DNA of 64,000 nt from Amaurobius ferox (GCA_951213105.1 OX578138.1:63110826-63174825), one strand, 5' to 3'; numbered from the stretch's first letter, positions 26,709 to 38,550 are shown. Translations and numbers: made by a program. Notes: a model not told the origin generated them from the sequence alone.

Positions 26709-26821
26709 AACATTTTAGGTATATTGCAAATTGCCACACAAGGTCAAATTCAACAAAAACAGCATCCCTGCATATGGTCTACAGCGAAGCTTTTGACAGA
26801 ATTACCACCAAGACATTATAT

Positions 26822-27350
26822 GCAAGAAAGATCAATCATGCTTAAACATTGATAATGAAACACTTTCCAACTGCAATACAACTTTATTTAAACATCTCTA
26901 AAATACGATGCATTCAGTGGCGATATTTTTAAAATTATCACAATATTACAATAATTTATTATATTTGAAAACTTAAAACTTCATCGAAAAAATGAACTAT
27001 TTCAAATGACGTCATCGAAATATAAATCGCCTGGCTCCCTATATGAAAGCAATGAATATTTCAATCATAAATTTTTATCCCACTCCTTCCATTCAGCGGT
27101 GATATTTTTTAAAATAATCACAATACTACAATAATTTATTTTACTTACAAACTTAAAACGATGGAGGTAAAAGTACTTTCTAACTCCATGTTTAACACAT
27201 CATTGAAAAAGGTAATACTAAAATCGTATGTTTCTCTATGTAAAATCAATTAATGTTTCATTCATATCAGATATATTCCAGGCTCCAGAACTAAATTATT
27301 TTGAGTTAAAAAAATTCAGCAATACTTATGCAACTCATCTTAAGCTTTAG
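26822..27350 (+). mobile_element. Family D element, 5' fragment
   Basis: It starts with GCAAGAAAGATCAATCATGC and TTAAACATTGATAATGAAACACTTTCC, the palindromic start of family D (full copies at 42107 and 47366). It follows the family through ATTTATTATATTTGAAAACTT and CCTGGCTCC, and is lost near 27350. An internal stretch (TTTTAAAATNATCACAATAC) is present twice. Confidence 0.65.
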
Positions 27351-27540
27351 ATGTTTTATTTTGTTTTTGACGACATTCCTATTATCATTTAATTTGTGAA
27401 TCTTTTCCTCTTTATTGTATTTTATAATTAAATTATATTTTAAATGCTTTGTAATTTAAAAATGTAAAATGATTAATACGTAAATTTTGTCCGGAGGCTA
27501 TGGCCTGTATTTAAACACATGTTCACCACTTATTTTCACT

Positions 27541-27590
27541 TCGCCACTGATGAAAGGTATAGTAATGCCCAAAAGCGCTGTGGGTAGTAC
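27541..27590 (+). ncRNA. Hammerhead-ribozyme-like motif, PLE type (degenerate)
   Basis: CTGATGA (27547-27553) is followed by a 5-bp stem II, GGTAT/ATGCC, then CAAAAGCGCTG. The stem I strands CCA and TGG sit on either side. The arrangement with a 2-bp stem III (GCGC) is the type I form known from Penelope-like elements. The GAAA box has become AAAA and the cleavage-site residue (U-H) reads UG, so activity is doubtful. The surrounding sequence has no PLE coding region, so this is a solitary 3'-end remnant. Confidence 0.55.
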
Positions 27591-28645
27591 GTCGTGAAAG
27601 GAAATTTTAATAATATTTTTATTTATGGCCCATTTTTTTATTGTCTTTATTTTTAAACTATTAATTATTTTGACGTGTTTCCTTACATTTTTATATTTTA
27701 AAAGATATTAAAATATTGGAATTATTTTTATATGTTCATAAATAGCACCCTATTTCTGATAAAAACAAGTACAAAATTTTACTTTTCATGTAATAGGATC
27801 GACGATAAAAGCATCTAAAGTGCTTACATTTTTCTTAGTGCTCGGATATCAGATAAAGGCACCCCACCCATAGATTCTATTTACATAAAAAAAAAAATTA
27901 CAGAAACATAGAAAGATGGTTCAGAACAGAATTTCAATGTCCAAAATGTATAGTCCACTTAAACTATAGAAGAAAGAACTGTTTAGATGCTTATTAGATA
28001 CAACGTCTCTGCATGCGTAGATACTTGCTACGAATCTCAATGCGGGCAAGTATCAGAACGTTCATTACAAGTTTTACATTTAATTTTTATAGCAATATAT
28101 CCGTTCTGCCTACGAAATACACAATGTAAAGAAACTTAAAATTCACAATCATATGCGAATTCCTATAGTATTTTAAATGTTTTTTTTATTCAAAACACTC
28201 TATTAAAATATTTAAATTATTGCTCCTAAAAATAAGTTCAAAACTCTCAGTTTTCGCTGTATAAAATTGTCTTCATAGGCTGATCTGAAGAATAAATCAG
28301 TCTGGTTTGTAAACAAATTTGAAAGAAATATAAAATTGAATGAATACATGTTAAACTGAAAGCGCTAGTGTATGGGAAGTATAACATATATTCTCGTAGG
28401 TTAGAAAATGTATTAGTAGAAGTTTACCCGTACTGCAATATATGATTTTATAATTCTTTGTAAAAGTAAAACAGATGACGTAATAAATTGAAAATATAGA
28501 TAATCCCTTTAATCTATAGACTCAAAGATCGTAATTGATAAAATCCAGTCAAAAATGTATTTCTATAAAATTTATTTTATATGCATTTCTTTATTAGTTA
28601 AATCGGAAAAGATTTAAATCGTTTCCATAAAATTTATTTTATATA
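27591..28645. other. AT-rich stretch without recognised features
   Basis: No gene or repeat unit is recognised up to the Tc1 left end. There are only short frames. Confidence 0.3.
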
Positions 28646-28799
28646 CACTCATTGCCATAAAAATTTGCTCACCAAAAGAGAGTTGTTAAAATCGAACAAA
28701 ATTTTATATATGTGAGTGCAAAATTTTATATAAGTGATACAAAATCAAAGCAAAAGGTGCACTTATTATTAGAGGAAAAACTACAAATGAATGGAGGTT

Positions 28800-29299
28800 C
28801 TAGTATCCTATTGGGCCACCTCTAGCGTGAATACACAATACGATATGGGCGGGCAAACAGGCCCCTATAGTGTTCTGTGTCATCTCATTCCATAGTTGTT
28901 GTAAGCGCCCCTCTAGTTCGACCAAACTCGTAGGCTGTCCAACTTCCCGTCCCAAATTATCCCAGATATGCTCGATCGATGACAAATCTGAGGATCGAAC
29001 AGGCCATGGAAGGGTGTTAATGTGGCGGAGACATTCCTGTGAAACCCTTGCTGTGTGTGGCCATGCATTTTCCTGTTGAAAGATGCCTCCTAGGAGCCCT
29101 GTCATAAGTGGCAACACATGTGGCTGACGGATGTCACGAACGTACCGCTGGGCTGCCGCGATTCCGTGAATCAATATTAGAGGTGACCCGGTGTCGTATG
29201 CGACGGCACCCCATACCGTCACATCAGCTGTGGGAGCGGTGTGCCGCTGTAAAGCGAAGGCAGGATTAAGACGTTCACCATGAAGACTCCACTCTACAC
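28800..29299 (-). pseudogene. Tc1 transposase, C-terminal half
   Basis: The frame gives HGERLNPAFALQRHTAPTAD, then VTVWGAVAYDTGSPLILIHG, then FQQENAWPHTARVSQECLRH, SSDLSSIEHIWDNLGR and a final ARGGPIGY. This is the second half of a DD34E transposase of the Tcb1-like group. In that group the second catalytic Asp lies in FQQDNARPH. Here it reads FQQEN, so the residue is changed to Glu. The third catalytic residue (E of PIEHIWD) is kept. The first Asp is in the other half, 33 kb away. The gene is doubly inactive, by the split and by the substitution. Confidence 0.85.
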
Positions 29300-29355
29300 C
29301 AGTGTTTCTTTAACTCTCTGCCACTGAAAACAAATGAAAATTTTGCTACGCACTT

Positions 29356-29384
29356 AATATATATATATATATATTAAGTGCGTG

Positions 29385-29433
<49 letters not shown>
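29356..29433. repeat. (TA)n microsatellite
   Basis: TA runs are broken by TTAAGTGCGTGTATG. They border a PLE 5' segment, just as at 52606-52848. Confidence 0.95.
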
Positions 29434-29435
<2 letters not shown>

Positions 29436-29575
29436 TGAAAGATTTTAATCGAAAATTATGCATAAACTACTGTATGTACAAAAAAACCCTTCTGTATCTG
29501 TTACAAATTAGTAACTATAGACCGAGACTAAGGATAAAGATAGAAGGTAACATATCACTACAATGGAAAGGGGAA
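29434..29575 (-). mobile_element. PLE 5' segment (leader) copy
   Basis: AAAGATTTTAATCGAAAATT then ATGCATAAACTACTGTATGT up to AAGGATAAAGATAGAAGG matches 52858-52975, where it lies upstream of a PLE reverse transcriptase. Here it lies downstream of the PLE reverse transcriptase at 30223-31193, on the same strand. This fits the partly tandem (pLTR) layout known for Penelope-like elements. Confidence 0.55.
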
Positions 29576-29733
29576 TGAGAAGAATATTAGGATACAAGAA
29601 TCACAATTAAAAGTACATAAATATAAATAAAAATGAAAAAGAAAACACGGCAAAAATGAGAAAAAGCAATAACAAATAGCTCAAGATAAAAGATTAAGAC
29701 ATAGAGAGCAATCAATTGAAACTACACAAAAAA

Positions 29734-29774
29734 TGGCGGTTAGTTCGAAATTGCATTCTCATCAGGACAGCCAT
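29734..29774 (-). ncRNA. Hammerhead-like motif, candidate
   Basis: On the minus strand ATGGCTGTC is followed by CTGATGA, a GAA/TTC stem II with loop, GAAC, and then ACCGCCAT. ATGGC and GCCAT can pair as stem I. The GAAA box is GAAC, and stem III is not clear. Position 3' of a PLE reverse transcriptase supports the reading. Confidence 0.4.
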
Positions 29775-30222
29775 ACAATTCGAATTAAAACCGATAGAAT
29801 AGCCAGTTTCTGACAATGGCGATAGTATTTAACTATAGACACCATTGGAACTGTCTACTGGCTAGTAGAAGGAGAAAAATAAATCAATTGAATTATAAAT
29901 CGGAAAAATAATACCTCCTCGAACAGAAATATGAACTCACAAGCGTTGCTACCACGTGTAAATTGAACAAGCGACTGAGCATTTCACCTCACTTCGTCAA
30001 TGCGAGTGGGCACCGGAATGAATACATTTGAACAATACATAATATGTATGGAGACTTTCAAAAATAGTTAACAGTATAGGACTCAGGACAAGTGGAAAAT
30101 AGTCATTCGAAAATAGTAAAGAGTATTAGACTCAGGCCAAGAGGTAAGTTAGGTGATAGGAATGGGTGAATTCTCAAAAATGAGTTATCCAATCAAAGAT
30201 AAATAATGCATGTGTAAAATTA
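29775..30222. other. PLE 3' untranslated region
   Basis: Non-coding AT-rich sequence lies between the end of the PLE reverse transcriptase at 30223 and the hammerhead candidate. No further signal is seen. Confidence 0.4.
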
Positions 30223-31193
30223 TTACGTGGTATATTTGAAATTATTAATAATATTATTTACAAATACTTCCGGATATTGGTAATTTTGACAAATGCGTTT
30301 AAGATTATTGATGCGGAGAAAGTGAAACCGAGAATCAGAAAGTCGATGTATTCGAAATAGCTGGTTTAAAATGATGTTTCTAAACAATTGAATAAAATTA
30401 CAAGATTGATATGATAGCAGCTTTATGATAGTGAAATTGTATGAATCTTTTTCATCATATAGATTGGTGATTACACGATTATTGATGGTATCTAAATTTT
30501 GGTCTAAAAAATTTACAGTTTGACTAACGCTAGGCTCATTAGGAATTAATTCTAGGTTAGATGGGTAAAAATCAATATTAATGGGATAGGAATCATCAAT
30601 GATAATACAAATTAAGTCATCAACATATCTATATATATAATATATGATTTAGAGTTAAAATGACATTCATAATAATAAAGATATAAGTTAGCGAGAATAC
30701 TACTACTACAGCCACCTTGTGGTACACCAGATGTTTGTAAATAAATGTTATCACCTTGGATAATATAATTGTTATATAACACAAAGTGCAAGAGCATAGG
30801 AAAATTTTTGACATTAAATGCAACATGATTAGAAGATATATAGTCATGATAAAGAGAGATAATAACTTTATATAAATATTTAATGACAATATTATTAAAT
30901 AAGTCTTTAAAATCAAAGGTTTGGAAACCAAGAATTTGTGGAAGCTTGCTAAGGTGATTAACTAAATCAAAACTATTGTTCAAAATGTAATATCCTGAAT
31001 TCCTAAATTTAAGAAATTCATTAATTCTATTTAAACAGTTAAGCAAGTACTTACTAGCTGTAGTGGTAAAGGTATTATGTCCACAAGTGGCCGTTCTAAA
31101 ACTGAGAGGTGATTTGTGGAATTTAGAAACCAAAGTAACATAAGGTAAAAAACCAAAGTAACAAAGTAACATAACACCAAAGTAACATACCAT
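30223..31193 (-). pseudogene. Penelope-like reverse transcriptase, 5'-truncated and frameshifted
   Basis: From 31193 downward the frame reads [33 protein letters not shown] (catalytic motif A), [20 protein letters not shown] and CHFNSKSYIIYI. A short TA-type run near 30640 then shifts the frame, and [11 protein letters not shown] (motif C), [34 protein letters not shown] and [18 protein letters not shown] follow to a stop at 30223. It is similar throughout to the fuller copy at 50592-52886. The N-terminal half is missing, because the copy starts inside the hAT transposase remnant at about 31193. It is non-functional as it stands. Confidence 0.8.
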
Positions 31194-31225
31194 TTTTAGC
31201 TCTAGTTTTCCAAATTGCTATTTTT
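31190..31225 (-). pseudogene. Continuation of the BED-finger hAT transposase beyond element E1
   Basis: On the minus strand AAAACTAGAGCTAAAAAT reads KTRAKN. It would follow MVNYI, the last residues before the E1 insertion at 34022. The match is short, so this is a plausible scrap only. Confidence 0.35.
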
Positions 31226-34022
31226 AACACTTTACAACAAAGTTGAAAAGTGTTTATGACTTTGTTCATTCTGTCTGTCTGTCCGTTAGCACGATAACTG
31301 CCGTAAAAATGACTTTATCAAAATGAAATTTTAGTATGTTGTTCAGACGGTCTGTAGGACCTATGGGAATATAAATAAATAATATTACCCAATTAGTTTT
31401 TTTATTGAACCCGGGATGAAAAAATGAAATACATTGAACCCTATGGGACCTAATTCTTCAAACATTTTTTAAGTAAATTTAAAATTCACGAATTGCTTCG
31501 AATTTTTTAGGAAATATTCACATTATCCCATAGAATATATAAAAAAAAATTCAGTAAAATATGTTAAGTAGTTTTTTAATTAAAAATTATTTAATATAGG
31601 GAAAAAACAAATTCAATTAAATTCTGACTTTGGGATATCTTCCAGAAAGAAAATAGAGATATATAATATAATAAATATCTTTCCATTTGTTTAAACGTGT
31701 TTTATATGGGAGAGCCTTCACATTTTAAAATAAATTCGGTAGATAACAATTTTTCATTATTTTATAATTTTATATAACTCTTCACGATATACTTATTTGA
31801 TTTCATTTTTAATGCATTTTCCTACGTCCTAGAGAGTTAAAATTTGGTACACAACTTAAATTTGTTGAACATTTTATTCGACAAAAATTTGGTGGATCTT
31901 TAAATATAGATCATACATTTTTTTCGAAATGGCCTGAAAATAATCCCCGTTCACTTCTATAAATCATTGTTGTAATATTGTTAAAAATTCTGATGTGGAC
32001 AGCACATGTCTTTCCCTGCAGACTCATATTCGTTCTCTTTATTTATTCAATAATAATTTGAGTTTATCTGCACAAAATAACAACCATAAGTATTTTAAAT
32101 GACATTGAATTTACACGTTAAACTTAAATTTGGTTCTCATTTGATAGCTGGACTTATTGCCAAAGGTGGCGTAGCGAAAACGCTAAAAAACTAGAATATC
32201 TCAAGAACGGCTAGTCCTAGAGTAATGGGGTTAGTCTTATTCTTTTTTTGTCAAAAATCACGTATAAAATAGAAATTTCATTGATATAATTGAGCACACG
32301 TAGTCTTTTATTTTTATGTATAACGATTTTTGCGGGCCATTTCGCAAAAATAGCCCGTTCCTTTTTCCCGAATCGTACTAGAATAGCCTACAAATGATTT
32401 ATATACAAAATTTTGTTAAATTTGGTATATAAATCACTTGTAGGTTATTGAAATATTATACACCAAATTTTATTAAATTTGTTCCATTAGTTTTTAGCTA
32501 GAGTGGATAAAGGCAATTTCTGCGGGGCATTTCGCAAAGAAGGCAGATTCTTTTAGTACGAATCGTACTATAATCTAATGAACATCAGGATTTCCCACAA
32601 AAACATACCTACCAAATTGTATGAAATTCGGTCTATTAGTCTTTCAATTAGAGTGGATGTAATATTCACACAGACACACACAGAGATACACCCTTACACA
32701 CACAGACGTCTTCCTAAAAACAGATTTTTCGTGTTCTAGAAGTCCCAAAACGTGTAGATCCTTTGAAAATTCGAGTTCCGATCTTCGGCACGATTCCAAT
32801 ACTTTGAGTACATACACATACACACATATATTATCTGTGTATTATCTGTGTATCTAAATTCCGTGCCTATGCAATTACAATAGTTGTAATTTTAAATGAT
32901 TCCTAAACTTTTATTACTTCTTCAACGAAGCCTAATTTTAACATATGCAGAAAGCAAATATCTCAAGCGATTGTAAGATGAATTACATAAGAATTGCTGA
33001 ATTTTTTTCACACAAAATTTTAGGCAGTATTCAAATTGTTCCATAAAATATATAAAAAAAAATTCAGCGAAATATATTCAGTAGTTTTTAAATAAAAATT
33101 AAAATAATAATAACACCTTTTATATGAAGCGATCACGTGTCCATGATATGACACGACCCACTTCAAAATGATATATGGCATCCATCTTGTGTCAAAATCG
33201 TGATTTTTAAAGTTCTTTTTAATTCATATTGAGTGTTGTATCCATCCTAAAACTACTTTATTTCTGCCTAAATTCTGTTCATCTACATACTGAAACAACG
33301 CAATGACAATATATTTCAGTTTAAATGCTCATCAAATATGATTATTTCTACTATTAAGCCTATTTTTCACCTATGCAAAATGTAAACAGCAAAATATGTA
33401 GAATGAGTTGTATTAGAATCGCTGTAATTCTTTAACACAAAATCATTTAGTCCATGGAGTCTGCTTAGCTGATATGAATGAAGTATTCATTGATTGTAGA
33501 AAGAGAAGGACGATATTTTTCGATGAAGTTTTAAGCATAGAGTTAACTTTTTTGTAGCTCCATGGTCTTAATTTTTAAATAAAATAAATTATTATAGTAT
33601 TCTGATGAATGACATGAATGGGGGAATTATTTATGAATGAAATATTTCTTTTATAGAGAGAGCCAGGCGTGTTATTTTTTTATGACGTCATTTGAATCAA
33701 TTTCAGTTGTTTTCGATGAAGTTTTCAAATATAATAAATTATCGTAGTATTAGGATAATTCTAAAATTATTACCGAGGAATGTATCAAATTTTAGAGATG
33801 TTTAAACCAGGCAATTTATACTTTAATGCCGTCATTTGAATGAAGTTATTTTTTTTCGATGAGGGTTTTAAGGTTTCAAATATAATAAACTAATGTAGTA
33901 TTGTGATAAGTTTTAAAATATTACCGAGGAATGTATTGCATTTTAGACATGTTTAAATAAAATTGCATTGAAGTTGGAAAGTGCTTCATAATCAATGCTT
34001 TAAGCATGATTGATCTTTCTTG
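31226..34022 (-). mobile_element. Composite element E1 (family D carrying family B)
   Basis: The left end is the hairpin AACACTTT...AAAAGTGTT with the (GTCT)n tract behind it. The right end is the family D palindrome ATAATCAATGCTTTAAGCAT then GATTGATCTTTCTTGT. Between them lie D sequence, a complete B element (31989-32820) and D sequence again. The same D-B-D order recurs in E2 and E8. E1 sits inside the hAT transposase remnant. There is no coding capacity. Confidence 0.75.
31989..32820 (-). mobile_element. Family B element inside E1
   Basis: It starts TCTGATGTGGACAGCACATG and ends CGATTCCAATACTTTGAGTA, with CTAGTCCTAGAGTAATGGGG, TTGTTCCATTAGTTTTTAGC and a CACA-rich stretch between. It is the reverse complement of the stand-alone copy at 11002 in overall plan. 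Confidence 0.7.
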
Positions 34023-35267
34023 TTATATAATTCACCATTTCAACAATTTGATCTAATACGTCTTTTAATTCAACTGGTAATGTTTTCGAAACTGAATTGA
34101 AACCTCTCTATTAGCATCTGTTTTGAAACCTCTCTATTAGCAGCTCGGGACTCTTCAATTGGGGAAGGTTTTCCTGAAGATTCCCGAATCCTCCTGGAGT
34201 CGGGTGGCTCTAGGCTTCAGCTTCCTCGCTGCGCCGTGGGGTGTGATGTATGTGGTTCTTGGGTCCCACTGTTCCGGTATCTGCTGTTGTGTCTATTCAT
34301 GGTCCTATGAACTGTTTCTAAACACACACATTTCTCTTTGAACTCAGCTCGGTCATCTGCGGGCGACTTCCAGTAGTGCGGAACCAAACCCCGTAATGCC
34401 GAGAGGCTGGTAAGGTACTGCTGTACTGGTACTGCTGTTTGGGCGTACCTCTCTATGTAGAAAGCAATGAGTTTGGATAACATTTGGATTTTCTTGTCTT
34501 AATAATGATGCAAAACCTTTCATCGAGCCTATCATGGATGGAGCACCATCAGTGCATATTCAAACGTATGATTTCCATGAAAAACTCCATTTGTTAAGAT
34601 AGCAAATAAATAAAATATCTTGACCTCTTGTAGTGCCTGACATTTCTTTGCAGCAAAAATATTGATTTATGATTTGATCTCCATCAATAAATCGAAAAAG
34701 GTAAGTAATTGGACCTTACTTGTAATGTCAGTTGATTCATGAGCTTGCAAAGCAAATTCCAAGCTCTGAAGTTTATTGCACACATTTTCTTCTATATCAG
34801 CAGACAAACCCATAATTCGCCTATGAATTGTATTATTTAAGAGAGGAATTTTGTTAATTTCTTGCTCTGCCTCATCCCCAAACATTGTTTTGACCATCTT
34901 TCTACATGCGGGCAAGATAATAGACTGGAGTAAAGTATGAAACTTCATTTTTAATGCAATCATTTCGGCTATCTCAATAGAAGCGATATGAGCATTTTCT
35001 GAAATTGTAAACTTTTCTTTTTAAATATTTATCCTGCGTTGATTGTTGTTCTGACAGTCTTTTGAAATAATTCAAATCTTTTCCTTGAAGATTTTGGTGT
35101 TTAGTTGTAAAATGTCTTTTTAACTTGCTAGGTAACATGGCTTCGTTAGACATTTTATCGCCACAGACAAGGCAAAGAGGGAATGGATGATCATCGTTTC
35201 AAGTCCAAGTGAAACCAAACTTTAAATAAGTATTGCAGTACTGACGATTAAGCCTTGCTTTTACCAT
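34023..35267 (-). pseudogene. hAT transposase, BED-finger type, disrupted
   Basis: From an ATG at 35267 the minus strand reads MVKARLNRQYCNTYLKFGFT, then a stop, then [20 protein letters not shown] and [20 protein letters not shown]. That is a BED-type zinc finger (C..C...H...H) followed by FKRLSEQQS. After a frameshift it gives [59 protein letters not shown] and FALQAHESTDITSKVQLL. After more damage come CTDGAPSMIGSMKGFASLLR and THCFLHRE, a 309-bp insert, and SKTLPVELKDVLDQIVEMVN. This order is that of ZBED5/SCAND3-like hAT transposases (recalled, not searched). The C-terminal catalytic and dimerisation parts are missing beyond the E1 insertion at 34022. Confidence 0.8.
34138..34446. mobile_element. 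309-bp insertion in the hAT transposase, with target duplication
   Basis: The segment splits THCFLHRE from SKTLPVELK. ACCTCTCTA borders it on both sides (34128-34136 and 34447-34455), a 9-bp or slightly longer duplication. A second nearby copy of ACCTCTCTATTAG occurs at 34101. The insert is richer in G+C than its surroundings. I do not recognise the family. No tRNA head or inverted repeats are evident. Confidence 0.6.
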
Positions 35268-35510
35268 ATTACTAGAACAAGGCTTAATTACTTTTGACAA
35301 AATTCATGTTCAGGTCCACAATCGTCACTGTTATTTTTCTTCTTAATAAACCTATCCATTTTTATGAGTCAATGACGAGTGGACAACAGAATGCCGTATC
35401 AGCCAATGAGGACTCCACCATCAAAGTGCAAACGCCACTCGCATACCGACGGCTGTTAATAAATCAATTTAAAATTTTGCATTCGTATTTGCTTTCCCGT
35501 GAATTTTATT
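35268..35510. other. Upstream region of the hAT transposase
   Basis: Probably the leader or promoter side of the hAT transposase gene, cut off at 35510 by element E2. It has no recognisable signal. A 72-codon plus-strand frame is not supported. Confidence 0.3.
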
Positions 35511-36279
35511 AACACTTTACAACATAGTTGAAAAAAGTTTATGACTTTGTTCATTCTGTCTGTCTGTCTGTCTGTCCGTTAGCACGATAACTGCCGTAAA
35601 AATGACTTTATCAAAATGAAATTTTAGTATGTTTTTCAGACGGTCTGTGGGACTTATGGGAATATAAATAAATAATATCACCCAATTAGTTTTTTATTGA
35701 ACCCGGGTTGAAAAAATGAAATACATTGAATCCTATGGGACCTAATTTTTCAAACATTTTTTAAGCAAATTTAAAACTCACAAATTCCTTCGAAATTTTT
35801 AGAAAATATTTATATTATCCTATAAAATATATAAAAAAAATTTCAGTAAAATATGTTAAGTAGTTTTTTAATTAAATAATATTTAATATAGGGAAAAAAA
35901 CAAATTCAATTAAATTCTGACTTTTGGGATATCCTCCAGAAAGAAAAAAGAAATATATTATATAATAAATATAGAGAGTTTATTCATTTTGCATATGAGA
36001 GAGGCTTCACATCTAAAAATAAATTTGGTAGATAACAATTTTTCAATTTTTGTTTTAATTTTATATGACTCTTCATGATATACTTATTTGATGGCATTTT
36101 TAATGCACTTTCCTACGTCCTAGAGAGTTAAAATTTGATAGACAGCTTAAATTTGTTGAATATTTTATTCTACAAAAATTTGGTGGATCTTTAAATATAG
36201 ATCATACATTTTTTTCGAAATGGCCTGTAAATAATCCCCGTCCACTTCTATAAATCATTGTTGTAATATTGTTAAAAAT

Positions 36280-37101
36280 TCTGATGTGGGCAGCACATGT
36301 CTTTCCAGACACATATTCACGTTCTCTTTATCTCTTCAATAATGGTTTGAGTTTATCTGCACAAAATAACAGCCATAAGTATCTTAAATGACATTGAATT
36401 TGCACGTTAAACTTAAATTTGGTTCTTATTTGATAACTGGACTTATTGTCAAAGGTGGCGTAACGAAAACGCTAAAAAACTAGAATATCTCAAGAACGGC
36501 TAGTCCTAGCTTATTGGGGTTAGTCTTATTCTTTTTGTTGTCAAAAATCACGTATAAAATAGGCATTTAATTGATACAATGGAGCACGCGTAATCTTTTT
36601 TTTATATTTAACGATTTTTGCGGGCCATTCCGCAAAAATAACACGTTCCTGTTTCTCAAATCATACTAGAATAATCTACAAATGATTTACATACCAAATT
36701 TTGTTAAATTTGGTATATAATTCACTTGTAGGTTATTGAAATATTATACACCAAATTTTGTTAAATTTGTTCCATTAGTTTTTAGCTAGAGTGGATAAAG
36801 GCAATTTCTGCCGTCCGTTTCGCAAAGAAGGCAGATTCTTTTATTACGAATCGTACTATAATCTAATGAACATCAGGATTTCCCACAAAAAACATAGCTA
36901 CCAAATTTTACGAAATTCGGTCCATTAGTTTTTCAATTAGAGTGGATGTAATATCCTCACAGACACACAGGAACATACAGAGATACACCCTTACACACAG
37001 ACGTCTTCCTAAAAATAGTTTTTTCGTGTTCTAGAAGTCCCAAAACGTGTAGATAACTTCGAAAATTCGAGTTCCGATCTTCCGCACGATTCCAATACTT
37101 T
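36280..37101 (-). mobile_element. Family B element inside E2
   Basis: It runs from TCTGATGTGGGCAGCACATG to CGATTCCAATACTTTGAATA. It occupies the same place in D as the B copies in E1 and E8. Confidence 0.7.
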
Positions 37102-37420
37102 GAATACATACACACACACACACACACATATATTATCTGTGTATTATCAGTGTATCTAAATTCCGTGCCTATAAAATTACAATAGTTGTGATTTTAAATG
37201 ATCCCTAAACTTTTATTATTTCTTCAACGAACCCTAATTTTAACATATGCAGAATGCAAATATCTCAAGCGATTGTAAGGTGAGTTACATAAGAATTGCT
37301 GAATATTTTTCACACAAAACTATTTAGCTCTGGAGTCTGGAATTCAAGTTATATGAATGAAATTTTCATTGATTTTGCATAGAGAATCAGATGATTTATA
37401 TTTCGATACACTTTTAAATA

Positions 37421-38170
37421 CACTGCTGGCCATCCAAAATGCAACACCATGAAGGGAGCATGCAATAAGCATGACATTTTCACCATACGTAGACCTCGAT
37501 AGCATATACAAATGATCAGAATTTTAGTTCATATGCAAATCATGTGCGCCAGTAGCGCCACCTACAAGCGGTCCTCCACCTGACAGTATGGTTTGGGGTG
37601 GCATTGGATTTTACTCCCGCACCCCCCTAATACGCATTGCCGGTACACTCAACAGCCACCGCTACATTTATGAAGTTTTGGAGCCTGTTGTCTTACCTTA
37701 CATTCAAGGCTTGTCTGCGGCCAAGTTTCAACAGGACAATGCGAGACCACACGTGGCACATATCGTTCAGCATTTCTTCATTGCCCACCAAGTTCCACTG
37801 CTCCCTTGGCCCGCCCGTTCTTCAGATCTGTCTCCCATTGAACACGTCTGGTCGATGATTGGCAAACGACTAGCCCAGCAAACATCACCAGCTGCTACGA
37901 CAGATGAAGTTTGGAAACGTGTGGAAACAGTATGGACTGACATGCCCCAAGAACATATCCAAAGTCTCTTTCTTTCAATGCCGAGGCGTGTAGCAGCAGT
38001 TATTGTCAGCCACGGCGGCTGTACAAAATACTGATTTCTTCGTGTTCTGCAAGCCGAACGGAGCTGTATTTCCAAACAATTCATCCTTGTACTTTATGTT
38101 CTTTGTAAAATAAATTTGCCTTTGATATCTCTTGTCTTTCATGGTGTTGCATTTTGGATGGCCAGCAGTA
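37421..38170 (+). mobile_element. Tc1 element, 750-bp deletion derivative
   Basis: The left end CACTGCTGGCCATCCAAAAT and the reverse complement of the right end TACTGCTGGCCATCCAAAAT match over about 33 bp. TA lies outside both (37419-37420 and 38171-38172). The N-terminal half of the transposase is missing, so the element is shorter than the usual ~1.6 kb. Confidence 0.85.
37588..38034 (+). pseudogene. Tc1 transposase, C-terminal part
   Basis: The frame reads MVWGGIGFYSRTPLIRIAGT, FQQDNARPHVAHIVQHFF, PARSSDLSPIEHVWSMIGKR and ends VSHGGCTKY, a Tcb1-like DD34E transposase. The second catalytic Asp (FQQDN) and the Glu (PIEHVW) are both intact. The first Asp (FSDES region) and the DNA-binding N-terminus are deleted, so the copy cannot act alone. 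The reading frame itself is unbroken over 148 codons, which suggests a fairly young insertion. Confidence 0.85.
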
Positions 38171-38504
38171 TATTTAAGTATAATAAAATACTGTAGTACT
38201 GTGATAATGTAAAAGATATCACCACTGAATGTATCATATTTTAGAAATTTTTAAATGTAATTGCATTTCAGTTGGAAAGCGTTTCATAATCAATGCTTAT
38301 GCATGATTGATCTTTCTTGCGATTATTAACGCCGGATGACCTACAAAATCATGTGACGAAATCTGGAATTTTGATAGCCGTCTTCAATTTTTTTAAGATT
38401 TGTTGAATGATATTTGATTGATAAAATTAAGGTTAAAACGTTTTAAAAAACGAAAGGTCTTTTATTTAACACATCCTACAAGACGTGCAAAATATATATT
38501 AAAA

Positions 38505-38550
38505 ACTGCCAGACCGCTTTCGGACGTATATTCGCCCTTCATCAGTGGCT
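38505..38550 (-). ncRNA. Hammerhead ribozyme, PLE type (left arm)
   Basis: On the minus strand GCCA is followed by CTGATGA, a perfect-to-wobble 5-bp stem II (GGGCG with CGTCC, loop AATATA), GAAA, GCGG, TC and TGGC. GCCA/TGGC forms stem I, and the expected cleavage would follow the UC. The minimal stem III is the hallmark of PLE-borne type I hammerheads. Here it is GCGG rather than the self-complementary GCGC inferred from comparing the three copies. Confidence 0.7.

Larger units (their letters stand above)
35511..38319 (-). mobile_element. Composite element E2 (D + B), itself hit by a Tc1
   Basis: It begins with AACACTTTACAACATAGTTG and TGTCTGTCTGTCTGTCCGTT, and ends TGCATGATTGATCTTTCTTG. 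Its order is the same as E1: D, then B (36280-37101), then D. A 750-bp Tc1 element (37421-38170) interrupts the last D part. Sequence similarity with E1 is high along the whole length. Confidence 0.75.
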
